64,000 nt of DNA from Gemmatimonadota bacterium (GTDB lineage Bacteria > Gemmatimonadota > Gemmatimonadetes > Gemmatimonadales > GWC2-71-9). A program made the position numbers and the translations under genes. The stretch's first letter is position 1; every line of letters begins with the position of its first letter. Below are positions 17,611-26,695 of the stretch, one piece after another. Where the stretch lies: positions 124,001-188,000 of the forward strand of contig JADJAK010000002.1 of the NCBI GenBank assembly GCA_016704275.1, read 5' to 3'. The notes beneath the pieces were generated by a model, which was given only the letters and a program-made list of their open reading frames with translations, was not told where the DNA came from and ran no database searches.

Positions 17611-19773
17611 ATGACTCCACTCCGAAGCAAGATCCCCGCCCTGCCCCCCCGTTTGGAGGGGCTCGCCTCGCTGGCCACCAACCTCGCCTGGAGCTGGCAC
17701 CGCTCGGCCCGGGCGCTGTTCCGACGGATCGACGACGCGGTCTGGCGCGAGTCACACCACAACCCGATCATCGTGCTCCAGAAGGCACCGCCGGAGCGTC
17801 TGGAAGCGCTGGCGCGCGACGCCGATTTCTGTGCGCACTACGACGAAGTCATGGAATGGCTCGCGGTCGAACGGTCGGCGCCCGCCGGGTGGTTCCTGGA
17901 GCAGTATCCCGGTCTCGACAGCTCGCGGCCCGTCGCCTATTTCTGCGCCGAGTTCGGCCTCCATGCCTCGGTGCCGATCTACTCGGGCGGTCTCGGCGTC
18001 CTGGCCGGCGATCATTGCAAGACGGCCTCCGATCTTGCCATCCCGCTTGTCGGCATCGGCCTCTTCTATACCAAGGGGTACTTCGACCAGCGCATTCGCC
18101 CCGATGGCTGGCAGGAAGACAGCGACGACGCCGTCAGTCCTGACACGACACCGCTCGTCCCGGTCACTGCACCGGACGGCTCGCCGTGGCTCACGGTGCT
18201 CGAGACCTTCGGTCGGCCGATCCACGTCCGCGCGTGGACGATCTCGGCCGGACGCACGGTGCTCTATCTGCTCGACACCGATCTTGAGGCGAACCACCCT
18301 GACGATCGCGAGCTGACCTCGAAGCTCTACGCCGGCGGCCTGCCGATGCGCCTGCGCCAGGAATGGATTCTTGGCGTCGGCGGCGTGCGCGTGCTGCGTG
18401 CCCTCGGCATCACGCCCGGGGCGTGGCATGCCAACGAAGGTCACGCCGCCTTCATGCTCCTCGAGCGCGTGCGGGAGCAGATCCTCGAGGGCGTCTCTTT
18501 CGATGATGCCGCCAAGGCCGTCCGCGCCAGCTCGATCTTCACGACCCACACGCCGGTCCCGGCAGGTCACGACGCCTTCGAAGTGGGTCAGGTCCTCTCC
18601 TGCATGGGGATGAGCTTCCTCAACGACTTCGGCGCCGATGTCGAGCGGGTGCCCCGACTGGGCGTGCATCCCGCGCGCGAGCCGGGGCAGTTCCAGATGA
18701 CGGTCCTCGCCATCCGCCTCGCCGGGCATGTGAACGGCGTGGCGCAGCGGCACGGCGTCGTGTCGCGCGAATTGTGGGGCGACCTCTGGGGTGACCGCCC
18801 GGTCGACGAGGTGCCGATTGGTGCCGTCACCAACGGCGTGCACCTCGCCACCTGGATGGCGAATCCGATGTTGCGGCTCCTCGACATCCACCTCGCCCCC
18901 GATTGGAGCGAACGGTTGGACGAGGCGGAGACCTGGGACGCCGTGCTCGGCCTCGATGCGCGCGAACTCTGGCATACGCACGAGGAGCTGAAGGGCTCGC
19001 TGCTCCGCTATATCCGCGAGGAGGCGCGTCGGCGCTGGACCGGCAACTGGCACGAGGCCGCGCAGGTGGTGGCGGCCGGCACGCTGCTCGATCCGCATGC
19101 CTTCACGATCGGCTTTGCGCGACGCTTCGCGACCTACAAGCGCGCCAACCTGCTCTTCCGCGACATCGACCGGTTGAAGGCGTTGCTGACCGACCAGCGG
19201 CGGCCCGTGCAGCTGGTGATCGCCGGCAAGGCGCACCCGCAGGACACGCCTGGCAAGGAAGTGTTGCAGGAGCTGTATCACTTCGCCCGCGACCCGATGT
19301 TCGAGGGACGCGTCGCGTTCCTCGAGGGGTACGACATGCACCTCGCCCACGTGCTGGTCCAGGGCGTCGACCTCTGGCTCAACGTGCCGCGCGTGCCGCT
19401 GGAGGCCTCGGGCACCAGCGGGATGAAGGCCGCACTCAACGGCGTGCCCCAGCTCAGCACGCTCGACGGCTGGTGGGAAGAGGGCTATACCGGCCGCAAC
19501 GGCTGGGCGATCCCCAAGGCGGCCGAGGGCGAGGACGCCGATGTCGCCGACGCGGAACAGCTCTATCGGCTGCTGACCGAGGAGGTCGTGCCGCTCTACT
19601 ACGATCGCGACGACCGTGGCGTCCCGCGGGGCTGGGTCCAGCGGATGAAGTCGGCGATCCAGGTGGCCGGCCGGCGGTTCTCCGCGCGCCGGATGCTGCA
19701 GGACTACGCCAACAGCTATTACGCGCCGATCCTCCGAGGGGACCCCTTCCCCGACGACCCGCCACTCGGATGA
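17611..19773 (+). CDS. glgP: Alpha-glucan phosphorylase (GT35, DUF3417-containing)
   Basis: A 720-residue cytoplasmic enzyme that releases glucose-1-phosphate from alpha-1,4-glucans. An N-terminal DUF3417 domain (residues 1-100, LATNLAWSWHRSARALF) precedes the GT35 domain, with AYFCAEFGLHASVPIYSGGL, HANEGHAAFM, TTHTPVPAGHD and the PLP site EASGTSGMKAALNGV (Lys about 606). Length fits the short bacterial/archaeal phosphorylases. First gene of a four-gene operon; glgA starts 4 nt after its stop. Confidence 0.94.
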   Translation: MTPLRSKIPALPPRLEGLASLATNLAWSWHRSARALFRRIDDAVWRESHHNPIIVLQKAPPERLEALARDADFCAHYDEVMEWLAVERSAPAGWFLEQYPGLDSSRPVAYFCAEFGLHASVPIYSGGLGVLAGDHCKTASDLAIPLVGIGLFYTKGYFDQRIRPDGWQEDSDDAVSPDTTPLVPVTAPDGSPWLTVLETFGRPIHVRAWTISAGRTVLYLLDTDLEANHPDDRELTSKLYAGGLPMRLRQEWILGVGGVRVLRALGITPGAWHANEGHAAFMLLERVREQILEGVSFDDAAKAVRASSIFTTHTPVPAGHDAFEVGQVLSCMGMSFLNDFGADVERVPRLGVHPAREPGQFQMTVLAIRLAGHVNGVAQRHGVVSRELWGDLWGDRPVDEVPIGAVTNGVHLATWMANPMLRLLDIHLAPDWSERLDEAETWDAVLGLDARELWHTHEELKGSLLRYIREEARRRWTGNWHEAAQVVAAGTLLDPHAFTIGFARRFATYKRANLLFRDIDRLKALLTDQRRPVQLVIAGKAHPQDTPGKEVLQELYHFARDPMFEGRVAFLEGYDMHLAHVLVQGVDLWLNVPRVPLEASGTSGMKAALNGVPQLSTLDGWWEEGYTGRNGWAIPKAAEGEDADVADAEQLYRLLTEEVVPLYYDRDDRGVPRGWVQRMKSAIQVAGRRFSARRMLQDYANSYYAPILRGDPFPDDPPLG

Positions 19774-19777
19774 TCGC

Positions 19778-21274
19778 ATGACGACCCTGCCGCTGCTCGA
19801 GCTGCCCCCGATCGAGGGGACACCCCCGATGCTCGTCCACCTGAGCGCCGAGTACTATCCGTACGCGCGCACCGGTGGCCTGGCCGAGGCGGCGTGGGGC
19901 CTGCACCGCTATCAGGCGCGCCGCGGGCTCGAGACCGCGGCGATCCTCCCGCTCTACCGCGTGGCGCACCAGCATCTCCACGCGATGGAGCAGGTGGGCG
20001 AGCCGTACACGCTCGATTTCGGCGGGCGGCAGGAGCGCTTCCGGCTCTGGCGTGACCACGACCCGGCCTCCGAGACCCCGACGTACTTCATCCAGCACGA
20101 TGGCTTCTTCGATCGCGCCGGGATCTACGGCGAGGGTGGCAGCGACTACCCCGACAACCATCGACGCTTCGCGGCGTTCGCGGCGGCCGCGGTGGCCGCG
20201 CTTCCTCGCCTCACGGACGGCCCGGTCGTGCTCCACGCGCACGACTGGCATGCCTCGCTTGCCGCGGTGTATCTGCGCCGCTGGTTTGGCGGCGACCCGT
20301 GGTTCGATCGCATTCCGGTCGTGCTCTCGGTCCACAACGGCGGCTACCAGGGACACTTTCCGGCCGAGGTCATGCCGGAGCTCGGCTTGCCGTGGTCGCT
20401 CTTCACGCCGGACGCGCTCGAGTGGTACGGCAAGGTCAACCTCCTCAAGGGCGGCCTGACGCACGCCGACATGGCGACCACGGTGTCGCCGGCGCACGCG
20501 GTCGAGCTGCGGACCCCCGAAGGCGGCTTCGGCCTGCAGGGTGTCTATCAGTCGATGGGCGATCGCTTCACCGGCGTCCTGAATGGCATCGACGTCGACG
20601 CGTGGGACCCGCGCACCGATCGCCACCTCGCGGCGCGCTATTCGTCCGACGATCTCGCCGGGAAGCGCGCCTGCAAGACCGACATGCAGCGCCGCTTCGG
20701 GCTGCCCGAGAATCCGTTCATCCCCGTGATCGCGCTGGCCGGGCGCATGGTGACGCAGAAGGGGCTCGACATCGTGGTGCGGAACCACGCCCTCTTCCAG
20801 ACGGCGGCGCAGTTCGTCTTCCTCGGCAGCGGCGAGGCGCGCTACGAAACGGCGATGCAGCAACTGCGGGGCGCGATGCCGCATCGCATCGGCGTGGAAG
20901 GGAAGTTCTCCGACGAGCTCGAGCACGTGCTGATGGCCGGCGCCGACCTCTTCCTGATGCCGTCGCAGTACGAGCCGTGCGGGCTGACGCAGATGCGCGC
21001 GCAACGCTACGGCACCATTCCGGTGGCACGGCGCGTCGGCGGCCTCGCCGACACCATCGACGATGGGGTGACGGGCTTCCTCTTCGATGCCTACGAGGAT
21101 CGTGCCGTGGTGGGTGGCGTCTGGCGCGCGCTGACCGAGCAGCGCGACCATCGCGCCTGGCAGGCGATGCAGCGCGAGGCGATGGCCCGCGACTTCGGCT
21201 GGGATCGCGTCGCCGAGAAGTACCTCTCGATCTACACCAGCGCGATCGCCCATCGGGCCGGTCGCCCGGGATGA
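19778..21274 (+). CDS. glgA: Glycogen synthase (GT5)
   Basis: A 498-residue ADP- or UDP-glucose-dependent starch/glycogen synthase. N-terminal glycogen_syn domain (HLSAEYYPYARTGGLAEA; VLHAHDWHASL; VLSVHNGGYQG) and C-terminal GT-B half (ALAGRMVTQKGLDIV; MPSQYEPCGLTQMRAQRYG). The K-T-G-G-L substrate loop reads R-T-G-G-L here. An internal ATG at 19829 with GAGGGG upstream would begin at the family-typical position (MLVHLSAEYYP), so the first 17 residues may be untranslated. Its stop overlaps the next ATG (ATGA). Confidence 0.93.
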   Translation: MTTLPLLELPPIEGTPPMLVHLSAEYYPYARTGGLAEAAWGLHRYQARRGLETAAILPLYRVAHQHLHAMEQVGEPYTLDFGGRQERFRLWRDHDPASETPTYFIQHDGFFDRAGIYGEGGSDYPDNHRRFAAFAAAAVAALPRLTDGPVVLHAHDWHASLAAVYLRRWFGGDPWFDRIPVVLSVHNGGYQGHFPAEVMPELGLPWSLFTPDALEWYGKVNLLKGGLTHADMATTVSPAHAVELRTPEGGFGLQGVYQSMGDRFTGVLNGIDVDAWDPRTDRHLAARYSSDDLAGKRACKTDMQRRFGLPENPFIPVIALAGRMVTQKGLDIVVRNHALFQTAAQFVFLGSGEARYETAMQQLRGAMPHRIGVEGKFSDELEHVLMAGADLFLMPSQYEPCGLTQMRAQRYGTIPVARRVGGLADTIDDGVTGFLFDAYEDRAVVGGVWRALTEQRDHRAWQAMQREAMARDFGWDRVAEKYLSIYTSAIAHRAGRPG

Positions 21275-22920
21275 GCCTCGGCTTCGTCCTCACGCTGCAC
21301 TCCCACCTGCCGTGGGTGCTGCATCACGGTCGCTGGCCCCATGGCAGCGACTGGATCTGTGAGGCCGCGCTCGACACCTATCTCCCCCTCGTCGGCGCAC
21401 TCCGCCGATTGGAGGCGGAGGGGATCGCCGCGCCGATCACGCTCGGCATCACGCCGATCCTGGCGGCGCAGTTGGCGCATCCCTCGTTCCGTGAGGAACT
21501 CGACACCTACTTCGCCCACCGCTTCGAAACGCTGGCCGAAGCCCCTGCCTCGCTGCGCGAGACCGGCGACCTCGATCTGCTCGAGGTGGTCCCCTGGTGG
21601 GAGCAGCACCTGCGCGGCCTGCAGCGCATCTGGGAGTCCATCGACCGCAACCTGATCGGCGAGTTCCGACGCCATGCGGAGGCGGGACGCCTCGAGCTGA
21701 TCTCGTCCGCGGCCACGCACGGCTTCCTCCCGCTGCTTGGGCGCGACGAATCGATTCGCTTCCAGCTCCTGGTGGGCCGCGCGGAGCATCAGCGGCACTT
21801 CGGCCAACTCCCGCACGGCTGCTGGGTGCCGGAGTGTGCCTATCGCCCGCGCGGGCCATGGCAGCCGCTGCCGTCGGCGCGCGCCGTGCCCGTACGTCGT
21901 GGCATCGAGGATCACCTCCGATTCGCCGGCTTCCGCTGGTTCTATGTCGACGCGCACCTCGCCGAGGCCGGTGAGGCGTCGGAGCTCTATGGTGGTGGCA
22001 CGACCAAGCCTCGGCTGGGCGGACCGCGCTCGCCGTATCGGGCCTATCAGCTCGGCACGCCCGTGCGCGGGCGCCCGCTGCACGTCCTGGTCCGCGACCC
22101 GCGCACGACCGAGCAGGTGTGGAGCCGGCATGGTGGCTACCCGGGCGACGGCCGCTACCTCGAGTTCCACAAGATCCGGTATCCCGGTGGGCTCAAGCTC
22201 TGGAGCGTCACCGATACCAAGGCCGATCTCGCCGAGAAGGGACCCTACCACCCCGATCAGGCGCGGGTCGCCGCGGGGCTCCATGCCAAGCACTTCGCCT
22301 CGTTGCTCGAGGCGGTGAATCAGGCCGCCCGCCCGGGCGATCGGGCGATCGTCGCGCCATTCGACACCGAGCTCTTCGGCCACTGGTGGTTCGAGGGCGT
22401 CGACTTCCTGGAGGCGCTCTTCGGCGAACTGGCGCACGGCAGCCGCGTCCGTGCGCTGAGCGCGGGTGCGATGCTCGACGAGTCGCCGCCGAACACGACC
22501 ATCCGTCTGGGCCCGGGCTCATGGGGCGCGAACGGTGACTTCTCGATGTGGATCGGCCCGCAGACGAATTGGACCTGGGAGATGCTCTGGCCGCTCGAGG
22601 AGCGCTTCTGGGACGCCGCGCCGCAGGCACTCGACGATCCCGGGCTCTGGCCGGTGCTCGAACAGGCCGCGCGCGAACTGCTCCTGGCGCAATCATCCGA
22701 CTGGCAGTTCATCATCTCGACCGGCGCGGCCGGTGACTACGCCACCAAGCGCTTCGTCGAGCACTGCGAGGCGTTGGCACGCCTGCTCGCCGCCCTTGAA
22801 GATCCGGGTCACGATCGGCAGGCGGCGCTCACGCTGGCCGCGGAGCTCGCCCTGATCGACGGTCCCTTCCCCGACCTGATCGGCGCGATCGCGGCCGCCT
22901 CGGACGTCGTCGACCCATGA
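21271..22920 (+). CDS. GH57 1,4-alpha-glucan branching enzyme-like protein
   Basis: A 549-residue GH57 protein. The N-terminal LTLHSHLPWVLHHGRWPHG motif is typical of the AmyC/branching-enzyme group. The nucleophile is E188 in GCWVPECAYRP; the acid/base is D365 in APFDTELFGHWWFEG. The C-terminal helical domain (FIISTGAAGDYATKRF) of the branching enzymes is present. It probably introduces alpha-1,6 branches into the GlgA product. Starts by ATGA overlap with glgA and ends by ATGA overlap with the next gene. Confidence 0.9.
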   Translation: MSLGFVLTLHSHLPWVLHHGRWPHGSDWICEAALDTYLPLVGALRRLEAEGIAAPITLGITPILAAQLAHPSFREELDTYFAHRFETLAEAPASLRETGDLDLLEVVPWWEQHLRGLQRIWESIDRNLIGEFRRHAEAGRLELISSAATHGFLPLLGRDESIRFQLLVGRAEHQRHFGQLPHGCWVPECAYRPRGPWQPLPSARAVPVRRGIEDHLRFAGFRWFYVDAHLAEAGEASELYGGGTTKPRLGGPRSPYRAYQLGTPVRGRPLHVLVRDPRTTEQVWSRHGGYPGDGRYLEFHKIRYPGGLKLWSVTDTKADLAEKGPYHPDQARVAAGLHAKHFASLLEAVNQAARPGDRAIVAPFDTELFGHWWFEGVDFLEALFGELAHGSRVRALSAGAMLDESPPNTTIRLGPGSWGANGDFSMWIGPQTNWTWEMLWPLEERFWDAAPQALDDPGLWPVLEQAARELLLAQSSDWQFIISTGAAGDYATKRFVEHCEALARLLAALEDPGHDRQAALTLAAELALIDGPFPDLIGAIAAASDVVDP

Positions 22921-24887
22921 CCGTTCCGCAGCGCGATGTCGTGGTGCACGGTCACTTCTATCAGCCACCGCGCGAAGAGCCCTGGCTCGAACTCGTCCGG
23001 CGCGAGCGCAGCGCCTCCCCGGCCCACGATTGGAACGAACGGATCAATCGCGAATGCTATGCGCCGCTGGCCGCCGCGCGCGTGCTCACGCCGCAGGGGT
23101 TGCTCCGGCGCACCGTGAACGCCTACGCGTGGTGCTCCTTCGACGTCGGCCCGACGCTCTTCCGCTGGTTGGATTGGCACGCCCCCGACGTCGGCGCCGC
23201 CATCGTCGACGGCGATCGCGCCTCAGTCGCCCGGCTCGGCGTCGGCAACGCGATCGCCCAGCCGTACCATCACATCATCCTCCCGCTCGCCTCGCGTCGC
23301 GACAAGGTCACCGAGGTCCGCTGGGGCATCCGCGACTTCCGCCGCCGCTTCGGCCGCGATCCGGAAGGGATGTGGCTTCCCGAAACTGCGGTGGACAGCG
23401 AGACGCTCGAGGTCCTGGCACAGGAGGGGATTCGTTTCACCGTCCTCTCGCCGCATCAGGTCACGTCGCCGCCCCCGCACGGCCGACCGGGACGGTGGCG
23501 GAGCGGCGCGCACGAGCTGGCGATCTTCTGCTATGACGGCGCGCTCGCCCACGACATCGCCTTCAGCGACGTCCTCCGGGACACGACTGGGTGGCACGCC
23601 CGCATCGCCGCGATGCCGATGGCCGACGACGGCCCCACCATCACCTCGGTGGCCACCGATGGCGAGACCTTCGGGCATCACCATCACAGCGGAGATCTTG
23701 CCCTTGCCGCGCTGATCGACCAGGTCGAGCAGGACCCCACCACGCAGATGACCAACTTCGGCGCGTTGCTCGCCGCGCACCCGCCAGTGCAGGATGTCGT
23801 GCTGGTCGAACGGACCGCCTGGAGTTGCCCGCATTCGCTGGGGCGCTGGCAAGGCGACTGCGGCTGCCGGATGGATGGCAACACCTCGCAGGCGTGGCGG
23901 ACGCCGCTCCGGGTCGGGCTGGAGCGGCTGGCGGAGATGGTCCACACCGTGGTCGAGGGGGTCTGGCCCGAAGGGCACGGCGATCCGTGGACGACCCGCG
24001 ACCTCGCCGGGCCGGAGCTCGACGGGGCGGGCGAGCTGCCGAGCGCCGCGAGGCGCTTGCTCGAGGCGGAGCGTCACGCGCTGGCGATGTTCACCTCGTG
24101 TGGCTGGTTCTTCGATGACATCGCCCGCATCGAACCGCCGATCGTGATGCGGCACGCCGCGCGCGCCATCGAGTGGCTGCCACCGACAGCACAGCCTGCC
24201 GCGGAAACAACGCTGCTCGAGATGCTCGGCCGCGCCCAGAGCAACGACCCCACCAAGGGCGACGGGATCACCATCTGGCAGCGGGATGTGAAGGGTGACG
24301 CGCACGGGCCCGCGCGCCTCGCTGCCGGCATTGCGGCCCTGCGCGACGTCACCCCCGATGCGCTGGACGACCTGGTGCTTCCCGTGCACACCTTCCGACT
24401 GGAGGGCGACGACATCGTCATCCGCCAGGTGCGCACGGGCGAGGAGCTCCGCTGGCGCGCGGAGTCGGTGATCCCCGGCGTCATCCCGGTGCGGGTGCAC
24501 GTCCGGCGTGTCGACGCCCCGGAACTGCCGGCCGACGTTGTGCCGCTGGCCTGCCTGCCGCGTCCGGTCCGCGCGCTGCTCGCGCAGGCGGCGCACCCGA
24601 TGGTGTTTGACGCGACGCTCGGACCGGCCGCGCGCGATGCGCTGGCCGATGGGCTCTTTCCGTTGCCCGACGCGCTGGCGGCGGCACTCGCCGGTGCGTG
24701 GACACTCGTGGCCCGGGATGGCCTCGACGACGCCGGCATCGTCGTGCACGCGGCGCTCGACCTCTTCGATCTCGCCGAGGTCCCGCTCCCGGAGTCGGCG
24801 CGGATTGCTGCGTACGAGGCACTCGCCCCGCTGGGCGCGACACCCACGCGCGAGACCCTCGCCGCGCGGCTCTTGATCGCGCTTTAG
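22917..24887 (+). CDS. GH57 family protein with DUF3536 domain
   Basis: 656 residues. The N-terminal VVVHGHFYQPPREEPW and ERINRECYAPLAAAR motifs, EGMWLPETAVDSETLEVL (predicted GH57 nucleophile Glu) and SVATDGETFGHHHHSGD mark the GH57 catalytic domain; the C-terminal 300 residues correspond to DUF3536, including SCPHSLGRWQGDCGCRMD. Function is unproven; operon position points to alpha-glucan remodelling or debranching. It converges on the SSS symporter gene with only 4 nt between stop codons and no visible terminator. Confidence 0.85.
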   Translation: MTVPQRDVVVHGHFYQPPREEPWLELVRRERSASPAHDWNERINRECYAPLAAARVLTPQGLLRRTVNAYAWCSFDVGPTLFRWLDWHAPDVGAAIVDGDRASVARLGVGNAIAQPYHHIILPLASRRDKVTEVRWGIRDFRRRFGRDPEGMWLPETAVDSETLEVLAQEGIRFTVLSPHQVTSPPPHGRPGRWRSGAHELAIFCYDGALAHDIAFSDVLRDTTGWHARIAAMPMADDGPTITSVATDGETFGHHHHSGDLALAALIDQVEQDPTTQMTNFGALLAAHPPVQDVVLVERTAWSCPHSLGRWQGDCGCRMDGNTSQAWRTPLRVGLERLAEMVHTVVEGVWPEGHGDPWTTRDLAGPELDGAGELPSAARRLLEAERHALAMFTSCGWFFDDIARIEPPIVMRHAARAIEWLPPTAQPAAETTLLEMLGRAQSNDPTKGDGITIWQRDVKGDAHGPARLAAGIAALRDVTPDALDDLVLPVHTFRLEGDDIVIRQVRTGEELRWRAESVIPGVIPVRVHVRRVDAPELPADVVPLACLPRPVRALLAQAAHPMVFDATLGPAARDALADGLFPLPDALAAALAGAWTLVARDGLDDAGIVVHAALDLFDLAEVPLPESARIAAYEALAPLGATPTRETLAARLLIAL

Positions 24888-24891
24888 CGCG

Positions 24892-26574
24892 TCAGCCGAC
24901 CGCCTTCCGCGGCATCGCCACCGACAGCAGCGATCCCACCACCACGACCGTCACCGCCCCCACCACATTGTGCCAGAGGAACGACACCTCCGGCATCCCG
25001 AAGGACACCGCTCCCACGGCCGTCATGCCGGTCAGCAGCGCGAGGAACGCGGGAGTCCCACTCGTGCGCGGCAGCATGGCGAGGATGAAGACGCCGAGGA
25101 TCGAGCCGTAGAAGAAGGAGCCGAAGCGGTTCACGACCTCGATCAGGGAGCCAAGGTTGGCGGCGTAGGACGCCACCACGCAGGCGAAGATCCCCCAGAG
25201 GCCGGTCGAGAGCTTGGAGACGCGGAGCAGTTCGGCCTCGCTGCCTTCCGGACGCCACCAGCGGCGATAGAAGTCGATCACTGTCGCGGTGGAGAGCGAG
25301 TTCAACTCCGCCGCGATGCTCGACATCGCCGCCGCCATGACGCCCGCGATGAAGAGTCCGGCCAGGCCGAGGGGCAGCCAGTGCAGCACGAAATAGGGGA
25401 CGATGTAGTTGACGTCCCTGGACGGTTCACCCGTGACTTCCGTCACCAGTGCGAGCGCCTCGCCACGGATGGCGTTCACCTTCGCCTCGGACGCGACGAA
25501 CGCCGCCCGGTCGGGAAGGCTCCGGTCCGCCCCGATACCGAGGTCGCCGGCGATGGCACCGTTGGCGTCTGCGCGGCGCGTGTTCGCTGCGGCCACGTAG
25601 CGCTGCTGCAGTGCCTGATACTCCGCCGGACGCGCAGCCTGCACCTGCCGCTCTGCGGCAGGGTTCACCAGCAATGGCGGCGTGTTGAAGAGATTGAACA
25701 CCCAGATCAGGACACCGATGATCAGTACGAGCGCCTGCAGCGGGATCTTCCAGTAGGCGCTCATGAGCAGCGACGTGCGAGCGTCGTCGACCGACTTGGC
25801 GGTCAGGTAGCGCTGGACCTGCGACTGATCGGTCCCGAAGTAGGAGAGCATCAGGAAGGTGCCGCCCAGGATGCCCGACCAGAAGGTGTAGGTCTTGGTC
25901 AGGTCCCAGGAGAAGTCGAAGACGCGGAGCCGCCCCGTGGCACCGGCCAGCTCGAACGCGTCCACCGGCGAGACCGGCATCTTGACCAGCAACACGATCA
26001 CCATCGCGACCAGCGCGAAGACGATCAGCACCATCTGTTTCACGTCGGCCCAGGTCACGGCCTGCACGCCACCGAACATGGTGTAGATCACAGTGGGGAT
26101 GCCGATCAGCGCCACGCACCAGGCGATGTTCCAGCCGAAAATCGCCGAGAACACCACAGCCGGCGCCGCGATGATGGTGCCGCACGACATCCCGCGCGAC
26201 AGCAGGAAGAGGAACGCGGTGAGCGAGCGGGTCTTGGCGTCGAAGCGCTTCTCGAGGTACTCGTAGGCGGTGAAGACCTTCGCGCCGTGGAGGAAGGGCA
26301 CCAGCGTCACGCCGAGGATCACCATCGCCAGCGGCAGCCCGAAGTAGAACTGCACGAAGCGCATGCCATCGGTGGCGCCCTGCCCCGTCGTGCCGATCAT
26401 CGTCACGGCCGAGAGCTGCGTCGCCATGACCGAGAGCCCCACCGCCCACCAGGGGAGCGAGCGGTTGGCGAGGAAGTACCCCTCGATATTCGTGGTGTTC
26501 TTCGAGCGGCGCAGGCCATCCCAGATCACGTAGACCAGGTAGCCGATGATGATCGCCCAGTTCAGCGGATGCAT
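24892..26574 (-). CDS. Sodium:solute symporter (SSS family)
   Basis: 560 residues with about 13 hydrophobic segments. Typical SSS motifs: YFLANRSLPWWAVGLSVMAT near residue 33, a core FGGVQAVTWADVKQM, and GLAGLFIAGVMAAAMSSIAAELNS (the conserved Na+-site serine region). A roughly 100-residue hydrophilic loop (about 280-385) is larger than usual. Substrate unknown. GAGG lies 8 nt upstream of the ATG. It follows a secreted amidohydrolase gene and a 36-aa peptide gene, so it may import the product of the amidohydrolase. Confidence 0.9.
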   Translation of the reverse strand: MHPLNWAIIIGYLVYVIWDGLRRSKNTTNIEGYFLANRSLPWWAVGLSVMATQLSAVTMIGTTGQGATDGMRFVQFYFGLPLAMVILGVTLVPFLHGAKVFTAYEYLEKRFDAKTRSLTAFLFLLSRGMSCGTIIAAPAVVFSAIFGWNIAWCVALIGIPTVIYTMFGGVQAVTWADVKQMVLIVFALVAMVIVLLVKMPVSPVDAFELAGATGRLRVFDFSWDLTKTYTFWSGILGGTFLMLSYFGTDQSQVQRYLTAKSVDDARTSLLMSAYWKIPLQALVLIIGVLIWVFNLFNTPPLLVNPAAERQVQAARPAEYQALQQRYVAAANTRRADANGAIAGDLGIGADRSLPDRAAFVASEAKVNAIRGEALALVTEVTGEPSRDVNYIVPYFVLHWLPLGLAGLFIAGVMAAAMSSIAAELNSLSTATVIDFYRRWWRPEGSEAELLRVSKLSTGLWGIFACVVASYAANLGSLIEVVNRFGSFFYGSILGVFILAMLPRTSGTPAFLALLTGMTAVGAVSFGMPEVSFLWHNVVGAVTVVVVGSLLSVAMPRKAVG

Positions 26575-26584
26575 GGGGCGCGCC

Positions 26585-26695
26585 TCACGAGGTGAAGTGC
26601 TGTTGCAGCCACCAGAGGAGCAGCAGCGTCACCAGTTGCACCAGGAGGACCTGCCCCGCCGTGCGCCGGAAGCGCGAGGTGTCGGCGCCACTCAC
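26585..26695 (-). CDS. Small single-span membrane peptide (36 aa)
   Basis: A GTG-started frame overlapping the amidohydrolase stop (GTGA) and ending 10 nt before the symporter ATG. The peptide has a basic N-terminus (SRFRRTAGQ) and a hydrophobic helix VLLVQLVTLLLLWWLQQ. It fills exactly the gap between two co-directional genes, which argues for a real gene. It could be an accessory subunit of the symporter; this is inference from position and topology only. Confidence 0.5.
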   Translation of the reverse strand: MSGADTSRFRRTAGQVLLVQLVTLLLLWWLQQHFTS

